DNA of 64,000 nt from Anastatus disparis (taxonomy: Eukaryota; Arthropoda; Insecta; Hymenoptera; Eupelmidae), in NCBI GenBank assembly GCA_017163975.1, contig JAFFSR010000237.1, forward strand, positions 2,046,001-2,110,000. The letters are read 5' to 3'. Each line of letters starts with the position of its first letter. The stretch's first letter is position 1. The notes under the pieces were generated by a model. That model did no database searches and was not told where the DNA came from. It saw only the letters and a list, made by a program, of their open reading frames with translations. The position numbers and the translations under genes are program-made. Below, one piece after another: positions 1 through 14,300 of the stretch.

Positions 1-2345
1 TGAAAAAAATTACGTTTAGTATCAGTTAAATGAAAAATATACTTGAAGCGCTAACATTAACAAAAAATGTGAAAATGCGTTGAAATTTTAAACAGCTCAT
101 AAATAATTGAGCTCAACTTGTATGGAAAATTTGGAGCGTATCCATTGAATAGTTTTTAAGTAGTAACAGACACAAACATGCGCTTGTGCATACATACAGA
201 AAATTTTTCAATACAAAATGTTAAATAAAACTTTTTTTAGCGCCGCAAGGCTTTTACAATAAAGAAACAAAATTGTTATTCAATTATTAAATTTTTTACA
301 TTTAGCACGTTTTGCTGCATCTACGTTTGTTAAAATCTATTTTTATAATGTTATTTATTTTAAAATTTCAGATAAAAAAATTTTAGCTTTATTGTTATTG
401 AGAAATAAACAAAGGAAAACAAATTAACAAAATGAGTAATAAACACAATGAAAAAATAATTCTATATCTTTTTTCTACAATGCTGTGTACGAGTTTTTTA
501 AATTCTTATACCAGATAATTTAGTAATAACATATAAAAATTTCATTATTTTTTTCTTTAAGCAATTTGAAATCTTTACATTGCAAAATAATTTATTTAAA
601 ATTTTATATCAATATGAGTAACGAATATTTGTTAATTAAAATAATTTAAAAATAATTGTATTTATTTACCAATAAAAATTTCAAATGAATAAAATCAATT
701 ATTTTAATTATTCTTATAATAATTGAAAAGGTTTTTTCTAAGATTCAATGAAAAAAAGGAAAAATTATTTATTTTGTATAAAATATTTTATTTCCATACT
801 AAACAAATTCACACATACAATAAAATAGATTCGTGTATTTGTTTACGGTAAGAATCTTCGTTGGTAATCAGAATCGATCGATGACATTTTTAAAAGTATA
901 TTTACAATAGTCATGTTATCCTATTATTATTGTTGTTAACTTCATTATTACAATAATTACTATAACTAAATCTTTGGTGATGAAGCATAAAGTACAACCG
1001 ATAAATTATTATGATAATTCGATCAGTAATGTAATAATTACGATAAAAAATTCTTGAAATTAGTTGATATTCATTATTTACAGGCTCAAAAGTACTAAAA
1101 AAATGATCATATTAGACTAATAAAATTGTGACGATTAAGCTTATTTAAAACATCATTGTTTAAAAAAATATGACCATTTTCATTAAATTTTTCGACATCA
1201 TGTTTTAAAATATTTATTCTATTTCGCAAATTTATCATTGATTATTAATACATTCGAAATGCTTTTCATTATCATAATTTTAAAATTAAAAATCTCTCGT
1301 AAAATTAAAACAGTAAAATAAATATTTAACAGTGAAAATTGTTGATGATGAAAAAATTTTCAGTGTCAAATAGTACATATTTATTTATCGAATTAGAATT
1401 CACTGTTTCATTTTTACAGAGTACAGATAAGTATCTTTGATATTAACTTTTTAATTCTCTCTTCCATGCAGTTCAATAATGTCTCGAATACCCAAATTTT
1501 AGTAATAAATTAACATTATACATGATAATCGATCGTTATTTTCTACAATACCGTGACTAATTCGCATACGCAAACGCTAAAAGCAAAAATTAAAAAACGT
1601 TTTTGCTTTGTAATTTTGAACCAGCTTATGAATTAACGAAGTTCTATTTTAAATTTTTAACTTTTATTTTTCATTGTAACATCATATGCTTAAACATTTT
1701 ACGAACAATAAACTCTAACGTATAAAAATGTATATCGCATTTATTCTTGACTATCTTCATTTATAATATATCTATCTCACTTGGATTCTCTAAATTATTC
1801 AATAGAAGGTATTAAAATTTATTTTACTTTAATAACATTGTGATTTTCTTTGTGTAGATATCTGCTTCGATATCCAAACAAAGAATTGATAATTTTTAAA
1901 ACTATACACGTCTTGGAGATATAAAATGTGACCTTAATATGAATTTTATTTCTTATTTTATGGCAACTTTTTTTAGAATTTTTAGAAATTTAATTGTTCT
2001 ATAAATGTTTACTATCTATATAATCTTCTGATATAAAAAAGACTGAAAAGTGTAACGAAATATTTTCATATTAAGATCAGATTGGTATAGTACATTTTGC
2101 GCAAGTTACGCGCATTTATCGCACATTTACAAAGACTATTTTTTATAGGATTATCTCGAATGTTATACATTTTAATTTGGCGGCGCATAAAAATTCATAT
2201 ATTAAAAAAAATTAAGAGTTACACTCTCATCTTTCGAACTTTCACTCAAAATTCAAAGAAAATCATTCGTTCTATCGTACAGTAACGCGCGATTAATTAA
2301 AAATTTACTAGTCTCTTTTTTCAAATTTTAAATACCGATTTCACT
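1..2345. other. Intergenic, 3' flank of scabrous
   Basis: Very AT-rich sequence with no open reading frame I can defend. It lies downstream of the scabrous stop codon, so part is probably 3'UTR. TTTATT on the plus strand near 1940 is a possible minus-strand AATAAA, but nothing singles it out. Confidence 0.5.
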
Positions 2346-5300
2346 TTATAAGCATTGTTCTTTTATTTGTACAGACAATTCGGTCGACGCGACGGCCATC
2401 CATTCGTTGCTGTCCGATCTGTACCAAGTTAAACCCAGAGAGTATCTTCCGTTGAGATTGGCGTGTTGGCAATGACTGAACCACCAGCCGCCGTGATAAT
2501 TAGCTGCGCAATCGGTCGTGCTTATATCCATGTCACGATCTTTGGCACTGAATGCCATGTTGTTCTGATAAGACATTGCGTCGGTCGCATTGCCAGTGTA
2601 ATCAGCCACTCTTAACCTGTAACCGTGTTCCTCGCTGTCAACGCTGAAGCTTTCGTAATTGGCCACCCAATAATTGCCATCGATGTCGTTCAGTTCGATT
2701 CTCAATCTTGTGCAATTGTCTCGGCTGAGTTTGTGCAAGGCCTCGTTACCAGCCCAAAATTCGTTCATCGGCGAACCAAAACCAGTCGCGTAATCGTTCC
2801 ACGTTCTATCGAAGTCAACCGTACCGTCGACTCTTCTTCCAACGACTATCCAACCCTTTCGGCAAGCTGCCAATAACGGCGCACCTGGTCCAGGTGCTAA
2901 GAGCGTTAAACCATCTTTCTTTTCGCAATTACCCGGCAACGAGTCGACCATCATGCGATATTCATCCTCGACGTGCTCCAATTCCTTGGTCAAATTTTCA
3001 GCCTTTGATATGCTAAAGTTGAGATTGAGCTTCTTAAGGGTATCGTTTAGTCGATTTATGGAATCCTGTTGTACGTCGCTTTTTTCTTGTAATTTTGAGG
3101 CACTAACGCTCAATGCCTGCACGGCCTTTTTCAGATTACCAAGCTCTTCCCTGGTGAGCGATAATTCGGCTGCTTTTCTTGCTGCGTTCACGTCTAATCT
3201 AGCTATTTCGCGCTTACTTTCGGACTGATTGGCCACTATTTTTTCTTCCAACGTTTCCAAAGACTCGAACATCTGTACGACCGATTCACCGAAACGGGTC
3301 GATACCCCGACTTCTTGGCTGATGTTACGGATTTTTTCGGTCAAATCACGACCGATACTCTCGAGTATGTGAACACGGTGGGCCATGTTTTCTCTGTCCT
3401 CGTAAACAACGCGTTTTTCCAACAAAGCGCGTTTGCGCGACACAAGACCAATCTTGTGCTCTAATTTATTGAGCCTCTCGTCCAAACGACGCACTGCTGA
3501 TGGCAAACGCGAATATACGTGGCGAGTGTGATGAAGCAATTGCTGCTGCTGATCGTCGTTGTCAATTCTTGGTTGATGCGGCTGGATTATTTCGTTCTTG
3601 AACAGATCATCCTGCTGACGATTCTTGTCACGGCAGTCGTCGCATTTTATTGATTTCACTTCGATCTGCACGGTGCTCAACTGTAAACAAAAACAAAAGT
3701 TTGATTAATTATTAGTTTGAAATATTTTAAAATAATTAAATTATAAAATATAGAATTTTAATTGCTAAAAGTTAAATTGGCAAGAACCTGGTAAAAATGA
3801 AAGCACGTTCGTTAATTATAACACAATATTAACGATGCTGAAATTTGTAGTTTCAAACTATTTCATATTTCTACCTGGTTGAATACTGATTTTAATTAAG
3901 ATACATTTTTTTCCGCTCTATTTTATTCTTTTCACAAACTGAAATATTAAGTTGCTATTTTTATATTTTGATGAATTAAAAAAAAAGGAAGAAATTATTC
4001 ACTTAAACGTTAAAAGTTTTTTCATTAACTGGCCATTTTATTCGTCGCTTTGATATATAGAGGTAAATAATAAAATTTTAATGAAAAGGGGTTAATGAAA
4101 ATGTCAATACTGAAAGGAAAACGTATCGCACATTATCCACACACCTCCCCCAAAAATAACTTTTAACTTATATATAATATATGTGTCGATTCATTAAAAT
4201 TTAATCAGTTTCTGTCTTACACAGAAATTATTTATATTAGTTTGATATTTGTTGAAAATTTTAAATGATTTTGAAAATGCTTTATGAGCATTTGATATTT
4301 AACGGTATTTCGTACTCTTGAAATACCAATTTGATGAAATTATGTAAAACGTGAATAGTACTTCGTTAAATACTGAATATAGTAAACATGTTAACGTATG
4401 TACATTTATTTATTTTATTGAATAAAATTTACGTAAATTCAGCTATTGAACATTACAGAGTAAATATTAATAAAGCGATTGAAAGTGATTACATTATGCG
4501 CTTAAATTTGAAAATTAATAGATTACAATTGATTGATCATAATTAACATGAGTATTTACTGCAATACCCAATGTGTATTTACCTCGAACGCTTAAAAAAA
4601 AAGTCGAATACCCAATCAATAATTGAAACGTAAACTCTTCAAGGATTATCAATTTTTATCTATCCTTTCGTCAATCATAAAATACAATCGTAAAATCTTA
4701 AAAAGTCCGTCGGAAAATCATTCGGTATAAAACAGAGAAAAAATTTCTACAGCTCGACAATATTATATGACTGTAAAAGTTGACCAAGGTATATATACAG
4801 CGCAGCCAGTAGCATCATTAAATAAACGAGATGCGGCATTTTTTCCGCGTTTAAAAATAGTTTCTCTCTATACGAGCCTCCCTCCCGTATAGATATAACC
4901 CTTTTTTTTATATGTGTGTACGTGTATGTGTGTGTGAGCAAAGTAAAAGATAATCGTTCGATCGATCAACTAACTTATTCAAGCACAGGATATTCGTTTT
5001 TTTTTCATTTTCTCTCCTTTTCTTTCTTTCTTTTTTTTCCCGTATAGTCACCCTCTTGCGCTCTGTCGAACTTTTCTGTCAGACGCATACAAGCATATCA
5101 GATTATTATTTTTTTTTTTTTATGTACGTTATATATTACGAGTATAGGGTATAAAAATATCTTTTTAAAATCAGGTGGTTGTTTTTTTATATACTGATCT
5201 TTTTATTTAGTTGAAAATATTTAGTAGGTCGGGGAGATAGAGTTTATTTTTATTATTTTTTTTTGGTTTTGTGAGGGAGATTTTTCAATGATAAGAGATA

Positions 5301-8300
5301 ACAATTTCAAGTTCTTTTTTTAGTAATTTTCATAAATAAATGAGAATAACGCTACTGTTTTTAATTAAAAACATCGCGAAATTAATGATAAGCTAACAAA
5401 AACTCGAGTTTCAAAAAAACTTTATAATGATAAAAATTACAGAACGGCGAAAATTACTGCTGAAATTAAATTTCTAATAATTAACGAAAAATCCTGCGAA
5501 ACGTTATACTACAAGTGGATTGTTATTTAATACATAATTAGACGGCGAATGAGCGCGTACGACAACCGATTGACATGTCAATAAATACATCGACGTATGG
5601 ATGTATACGTATACAAACGCTAAACTGACGGAAATTAATATCGCGCACGATTGACAGAAATAAGTTAAATAATTTAATAATAAATCACATACACGCATAT
5701 ACGTGTACGTGCTTTCGATAGTAATGTTTAATGTATGTACGTTCGATACAGTAAAAAGCAATTTAAATAATTGCCGATATTTCGTGATATAAATGTGAAA
5801 CGGAATTTTTTATTATTGCAGCGAAAAAAAATAGTCTCAAATATTATGTGGATGTAAAAATATTTTTAAGCGGTGAAGTAATGTTTGTTGAATTGTTATT
5901 TAAATATTTGCGATGCATGAATTTATAAAATTTTTAAATGGAACATTGTAACTATTATAATTGAATTATAATTTCAAATTTAATAAAATTTTCACGGATT
6001 CGCTTATAGATTTTATTAAAAAGTGCGATTGTGTATCTTTGTTTTAAAATTAAAAAATGTGACAAAAAAAGAAATTGTCGATTTTCTATTTTTAACGATG
6101 AAAGCAGAATCCAAGGTTTAATTAAATGCTCCCGAAAGAATTCGTGATTGTAATAAGAAAAAGGCTTTATTAATTTAAATCAGTCTTTTGTTAAGAAAAA
6201 TTTTTTTTTTGCAATTAATGGAATTTTATCTTTTTTAACGAAGTAATTATTCATGTAATTAAATTTTTCATTAATTTTTATTTCCATCTTTTCTTTCGAT
6301 TTCGCTATCAAATTTAACAATGCGTTAATTATTTAAATTAAAATAAATTTCTTATTCAATTTATTTAATACAAAAGTATAATTTGAAATTTTTATTTAAA
6401 ATTATCCAAAAGAAATAAAAAGAATTCTAAGAATTTCACTTAGGTAAATATCACTTTTCGCACGTGTTTAAATGTCTTTTCCGTCTACATACTTCTTCAC
6501 ACGCACGTTATATTTAGAAGAGAGAAAAGAAATTATGAGAAAACAATACGTACAAAAGAACTTATAGCAACAAAAAAAAAATATTTAATAATAGTTACGT
6601 CAATAAAAAGTTACTTAACTACCGTATAGGCTAAAAGTATGGAATTGAATAAAAGGTGCTTCCATATAGCTTAGAACGAAAGAGAAAAATAGAAAATAAT
6701 GAACAATTTTTTATCTTTTTTAGAATTGCAGCTTTGGGCAGTTTTCTAATGCGTACGTTTTATTGACATTTTTTGTAAGCAATGAAATGAATTGAAGTTA
6801 TGTGAAAAGGTTTCTGTGTCGAATCAAATCTATTGATAATCGAACGGTAGAAAATCCGTAAACTAACGACTGATTAATCTCTGTATATACGAGTATCATA
6901 TGTCCATCGATGTAAAAGTATGTATTTTATTGGGAATCATGTTTGATGGCTATCGATACATTTATTATTTATTTTACAGGATCGTTCGTTAATAATATGA
7001 AATTCGTTGATTTTGCGTAATTAGTTTGGATACAAATTAACATTGATAATTAAATCATTGAATATGATTTTGCGAAAAGTACTATATTGAATAATTAAAA
7101 TTAATATCTCTGAATATGAATAAATCATAATTAATAACAATAATAAGAAAATTTTTATACATAAAAAATTTTTTTTCTTAATTCTTCAATAAATTTATTA
7201 GATTATATCACACTTAAAAATTTACATGACGTCAAACCCACGTAAATTTAAAAAGATTAGAAAAATTCAATGAAAAAATAAATGCAATTTATCGACTAGC
7301 AAAATTTGACAGTTGACGTGCAAAATAAATTTTTCAGAACAAAACCTTAAATAACCCCTACATTGATAACTAACGTGAATATAACGTTCAGATTTTTATT
7401 AAGAACAAAAAAATAATAAAAAAGAAACGATTGTTCTCAATTTTTTCTTTCAGTCATCGTTATAACTCTAACTTTATTCTTTTATAACAAACTTCTCTAA
7501 CGTATTTGAAAACAACACTTATATAGCTCCCTAAAGATCTTAAAAGAGAGAGAGAGAAAAAAAACGTTCATCTAGAACAAAAAAAACGGCAAAAGCAAAA
7601 AAAAATAAGAACAGAAAGAATTCGCAACGTACGATGACCAGGTGTTCTATACAACTTTTGCATCGTGTATATATATAACATCTCTCCCGCACCCCTACAT
7701 CCGATATATAGATATTTTTCTGTTCGTTTATATACGTGCATATATACACTGCTATCAAAATAAAACCGCGTGGTTTTTGCCATATGGAAAAATCCAGGTG
7801 GTAGAATTGCACGCGAAATGTTTTTTTTTATTTTTTTCCTCTCTCTCTTTTTTTTATTCAAGTTTTATAGTTTGTTGTTGGTTTTTTTAGTGTTTTTTTT
7901 TATTTTAATGGAAGTTTGCAATTCAAGTAATCGTATCGTTTGCTTAAGTAAAATACGTTAAAAATTGTTAGATGAAAAAGTAATGACCTAAGAGAAGATG
8001 CAGACTTAACTTTAATGTTGTTTAATTGACTTTATTGCTATTTAAACCGAAATTATGATTATTGCCAAAGTACTCGTTGAATATAATAAATATAGTTCAT
8101 GAAAACATAAATGTAGTAAGAAAATATTAATTATCTAATATTATTAAACAATCATGATGAATTAATTATAAAAGAATAAAAAAATAAATTTTAAAAAGAA
8201 TTTAATACAATACAAATTTACAAGTGAAATAACGCTAGATGTTTGTAAATAATGAGATAATTTATTTCCTTTAATAATGTAGGTACACCTAAGAATTCGC

Positions 8301-11300
8301 GTATGCACATTAGAGTTACGAAAATTCGTAGAAAGAAGAATTTTTTTTTCATCTTCTACTGCAGCCACAAATGTGTAAATAAAAACACTATTCCGAGTAC
8401 GTAAAGAAGAAAATAGGAATTTCTTTGAACCATAGAAAAAGCTCGATTTCAAAGGATTTTCCTAGTGAAAGGAGTACACGCGTATACCAATCCATTTAAA
8501 GGAAGGCAAAATTTTTTTTTTTTTACTTTCTTTAAATAAATTAGAAATCTATAATTTAAAGAAAATCCGTATCATTTTGTTTGTTGAAAGTTACTTTGAT
8601 ATTTGTTCTTGGATGAAACGCGAAAAAAAGTCGGAAAATATAGAGTAGAGACTATAAGTATAATGAATTTTTTTTTCTGTAAACACAAATTACGTCAGTT
8701 ATTTTTTGCACCGCTGAAAATCTTAGTTATTGTGCCGCAACTGTATAAAACCAGTGTACTGAAAAAAAGGATACTCGAAACTTTATCATATTCCTTTCTT
8801 TATATATTTTTTTAACTTTTTCTTTCCCTTTCTTTTTTTTGTTTTTTCGTGAAAGAAAGTACAGAAAAAAAAGAGTAAAACTGCATAAGAACTGGGAAGG
8901 AAATAGTGATGTAACTCTTTTTCTCAGACATACTTTTGCTTTTAAATTATTCTTTTTTTATTTTATTTTTTTTAACGTTTTATTGTTTGCCGGTATACTG
9001 TAGTGCTGTACAGTGTAAATATATTGGAATCATAGCGTATATCTACGATAAAAATATAGTTTACTTTTTAGATAAAAATATAAAAATTCATTCATGCTTT
9101 TATTTTTGCAATTTACTAATCCATATATAGGGTTCAGGTTGTGTTTGTCTTTAATTTTTTTGTTTTTTACGTTGTTGTTTTAGTTTAGCTCGATTGTATT
9201 GCTTACATGTTTGTTCTTCGATGGAAACGTTAAATTAGAAACTTTTTAATAAAAAATTTTTTGTAAAAGATAAACAATTTTAAAATATATTTTGTCATTT
9301 ACTTTTTAAAATTTGTAGCAGCACTGAAATAAACTTACAGCTTTTATTTATTCATTAATACTTCAACGTTTCGGACTTTTTTAATGAAGTGTTTCCTTTT
9401 TGAAGGAAAACTAGAATATAAATATCAAATCGTTAACGTAAAAATTATTTTACATATTTTTTTATAAAGCAGATTTACAGATCTGTTATAATTATAATAC
9501 TTTTTGAATTCAAAAAATTTTTTAAAACAACAATATAAATATTACTAATCACAAAATAAATAAATTACAGTAACACAAAATATGATAGCAATACATTTTT
9601 AATAATTTTCTTTTATTAAATTTAATAAAATACCATTTGATAATTTAAAAAATAATCCATATAAATTTTTAAATATTTCGTTACCACACACACAGTAGTT
9701 TAATATCCTCACCAAATTTCCCAACCAATAACCGAAATGATCTTCCGCATAGTTAACACAAATGTGCCCGCAAAACGTTATAACACACCCCCTTACAATG
9801 AAAAAAAAAAGGTGAAATAAACAAAAGGTTTCCTTTTTCTTTTCGAATTAAAGAATGCAAACGGTTTTAACAGTAAAAATAATCGAATAAAAAAGAGTAT
9901 AGTGTAAAAATGAACGAGAAACAGAATGCCTATATAAAAAAAGAAGGGAGCGAAGTAAAAGAGAGAAAGAAATAGAGAAAACGGAAAGTGAGAATATAGT
10001 ATGGAAGTGTTGAAATTTTGTTCGTGTATTAAAGTAGGGAGAGAGAAAGAGAAAGAGACGAGTAATAAAGGAAACGCAGCTGCTACCAAAGCCTTTTTCT
10101 TTTTCAAATGTATTATAACGTGCTAGACTAGAAAACCAAATTTTTCTGGATTCTCGAACGACTCGTTGAACAAGAATCGCTTTTTTTTTCTTTTCTTTCT
10201 CCTTATCTTTTATCTTTTTTTTTGTTTTTTGCCAAATATAACAAGTTTGATTATGATCTTACTTTTTTTTTTGACTTCTTTCTCTTCTTATTCACACAGG
10301 AGACAAGATTCGATTTTATTACTTTCGATATCGTGGCAAGATTAAAAAGGACGATAAAATTAAATTATTTGAACTGTTTGCACGAAATTGTGTATATATC
10401 TTGGTCAAGTTTACGACGTTAGTTTGATTTTTTAATAAGGACAGGCTGGTTGTCTGTATTGTTAAAAATTGAGATTCCATATACGCTGCTTGTTTGTACA
10501 AAACTATATATCGAATTGACGTATTTTCTAGTTTCTTTGGTTTTTTAAAGATTTACAATATTGCTACATTGATGTATCTTACCGTTGTGTGCTACATTTT
10601 TACGTTGCGCATTATTAAGAGAAAATACACAGTTTCGTTCTTTAGTTTATTTTCTTTGGTTACGTATAAGATTGCTTTTTCTGTTAATTTTTCAAATTGT
10701 TGGAAAATACCTAAAAAAATACTTGTATTTCGTATGAAAGATAAAATTATTTGAAGTAAATTTTATTACTTAATTCAATTAATTAAATTATAAAAATCTT
10801 TTAGATTTATAACAATATAAATATAGAGTTCATATATTTATATGTGCTTAAAGTCATTTTTCGATTTAAATAAAAGTAGATCAATTACAGATTGAAAACT
10901 CGTTTTTCAAATTATTTTAAACCCAATCGTCCCAGACGAAATTTGAATAAAAAAAAATAAAAGAAGCAAGCATTTGTAAATTGCAAATATCTTACATAAT
11001 GAAAAAAAATTAAGGACAATTCTTATCCCGCAAGTAAAAAAAAAAAGGTCACGCAAGTACTCGACTAAAATTCCAATCTCTTACAAGTCCATCTTCATAA
11101 GTAATTCCTCAACAAAAAGAAAATAAAAAAAAAGCTCCCAAGTGCGTGCGCGCCCGCGACCAAATGCGTCACCTATACTTTTATACTCATGTATATATAC
11201 AATGCAAAAAGAAGCAAGTAAAATAAAAAAAAACAGGAGAAAAAAATTAAAAAAACTTCATAAGCATTCATTTGGTTGACGCAATATACATATAAAAAAG

Positions 11301-14300
11301 TAAGCAAAAATAAAGAAAGAAAAAAGAAAAAGACGAAGAAAGAATGAAGGTGAGGAAGTCGTTGGTATAAGAGAGAAAATAAGGGGGTATATAGGGGAAC
11401 AGTTTCTTGTGGCAGCTGCTGTCCAGTAAATAAAATTAAAAAAAAAAGAAGAAATACAAAACAGTTTGCAGCGTACGACCAGAGGGCCCGTTGTATATAT
11501 TTTCTTCAAGGTGGATAGTTATGTGTCTATATATATATGTAGTGTATGTATAGCGGGCGCCTTCTGCTATACGCAGGTGCAAATTTTAAGCTTCTACATA
11601 TATACCTATATATACATATTGGGTCCCCTTCATGTAAATTAAGGATAAGGCCGCCCGTTTGCTCTTTGGTCATGCGCGCACACGCCTTACATGTATATAT
11701 ACGTATGCTCCCTTCTCTTTCTTGCTTTTTTTTTTTATTTTACGAGATATCTCCTTTGATTTTTCAGCGATGCTAAAGCTTATTTTTGCTTGCGGGCTAA
11801 CAGTTTTTATTAAATCGTTAGAGTTAATTTCCTGTGGATGAGGTATTTTTTCTTTTTCGCTTTTTTTCTGGGTAACAACTGAGGTTTGAATCGAAGTGAT
11901 TAGTTAAATTAATGTTGAAATTTTTATTTTAAACATTAGAATTTTTAACAAAAATTCGTAAAAAAAATTAATACATTTTTATTAACTTTTGTCAATTACA
12001 AAGAAAACAATAGCAACTTTTTTAATTTTATTTAACGTCGCTGAATTTATGCTATCATTGTGATTATAATTAGCGACGGAGGCCGTCAGTGTGTTTATGA
12101 ACAAAGCACATGTTAACGTACAGTGGTGCTTGTATCAATTGGCTGCCGAGAGCGGGATTCGAACTCGAGACCTCGAGATTACGAATCCATCGCTCTACCG
12201 ACTGAGCCACTTACGACCTCATAAGAAATACTTTTATTCAATCATTTTTATGTAACGTGTATAGTGAATTTTTATATTTTATATTGATCGTACTATTTAA
12301 TATATCAATTAAAACGTTTATTAATTAACAAATGTTAATTATCTGTTTATGATTTTAATTGTTAATTAAAATAATTCGTTATTTCCTTTTTAGAAAAAAA
12401 TACTCAACTTTGCCGTTATTTCGTACACGCTGAACAAATTTTTCGACTGTTACAACCCCTTTACCTCATAAAAAATTTCATTCGGTAATAACATCCAATT
12501 ACGCATTTTTTTCGGAGGAGCTACGAAACTACCAGCGACGAATTATAAAATGTTTATACATATCCAAAGTATATCTATAAATAATTCAATTAATTAAAAA
12601 GAATCTAATTATTTTATCATATGAAATAAGTCTGAAAGTTATTTCCTGTTAATTTATATAGATAGAGTCAACCTTCAGTATGGATTTTTAGACAATAAAA
12701 GCAATTGATTTAATTAAACCTGCCGGTATTCTTTTTATTTTGGCTTTCTATTCATTAATAAACGAAAATATAATCGATATTTCTCGTTATATAAAAAATT
12801 TAAAAAAAATAAAGCTTTTAAGTTGATGCAGTTCTGATGTATCTATTTATTTCTTGCTATTAATTGAAATATAATTATCGGCTATTTGGCTATTTTATTT
12901 TATGCGATCGTTTAATCGAGATTTCATTGAAATTTTTTTCTTTAAATTCCGTAGAATAAATTATTTTGTCAAATTTAAACTTCCTTTTCATTAAAGGTAT
13001 ACTATAACGTATAGAAAAGTTAAAAATTAATTATTATATTTAAAAGCTTAATCATGATCTAAAACACCAAATTAAAAAGAACAATTTAAAGCATCGCACA
13101 TATCGTTAAAAGTTAAAACTATTGAACTTGTAAACAAACATTAAAAAAAATTCCCTTAACAGTTTTAGCGCTATTAAAACAGAAAGGGTGAAAAAATAAA
13201 AAAAAATAAATAAGAACTTTTGTTTATGGCTGACTTTATACCGAGAGTCACGATTCTCGGCTTATAGCTATAAGGCTTGGGGGTGCTTATTTTATTACAA
13301 GCTCCCTCTAATTTGGTAGTATACTTAGAACTTTAGGGGGTAGAAAAGGAGAAAAAAAATCAAGAGAGAGAGAGAAGGGTTGTGTGCTCCAAATGTTACG
13401 CGAAGTAGGTCTTAATTAGCGAGATTTTCATTGCAAAGTTGCCATTAGACGAAACATTTTTGCATGGTTTATAATTTTAGAAAAATAAAGTACATAAAGC
13501 TTTGAAAAATTCAAAGCTTTTTTTAATTAATTCAATCTCTCCCTCTCTCTTTTTTATTTTAACAAAGTTTAACTTGTTATTTAAGGTTTGAATAAATTAA
13601 TAAGCATTTAAGTTTAAATGTTTTGTGGAATTAAAGCTAAAGTATTTAAATTTTAAAAACACGAGCAATTAAATATTTTAATGCTTGTTAAAACTAGCTA
13701 AAACTATTTAATCAGCCGAACGAATAATTAATTATAATTACATAAATTAAAAATAAAGAACAATCGAATTAGTGAAATTTTTTCATGCTATAGGCGTACG
13801 CGTATTTTTATTTGAAAAAATCGAGTTATTTATTTTGTAACAAGCTTTTTCCTGTATAATTAGTAAAACAGCGGTTGAATAAAATAATCAATTCAAATTC
13901 AGGTCAATAGTGATAATTGAATACGCGAATTCCCTATCATATAACAACTTATAAATGAGTCGTAAACAATAGCATTATATCGATCGATATAAAAGAGAGA
14001 GAAAAAAAAATCAACCAAAAGATAAAAACTTTTAATTTTTTTTATTTTATTTTTTTCAGCTAAATAAATATGAATTTATTTCTTTTATGTTCTTTAACGT
14101 AAGTTATTTCTGTTAAAAATTTAAAGTTTTGATTTATCATAAAATTTGTAAATTTCGTATCGTCGTACGAATTTAAAAATGCACTTGAATTGCTTGTAAA
14201 TACAAGTAAATTATATATGGAGCATTGGTTGAATACTAAATGAGATTAAATAACCTTTAATTTTATTTCGTAATATTTCGGCTTTCTAAAATGTAAATTT

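Noticed and set aside
12122..12222. Possible tRNA genes at the four SINE heads
   Set aside because: Box A and box B are good, but T-stem and anticodon-stem pairing is poor, box B is missing in one copy, and all share a non-tRNA body with A-rich tail and target duplications. They are SINEs.
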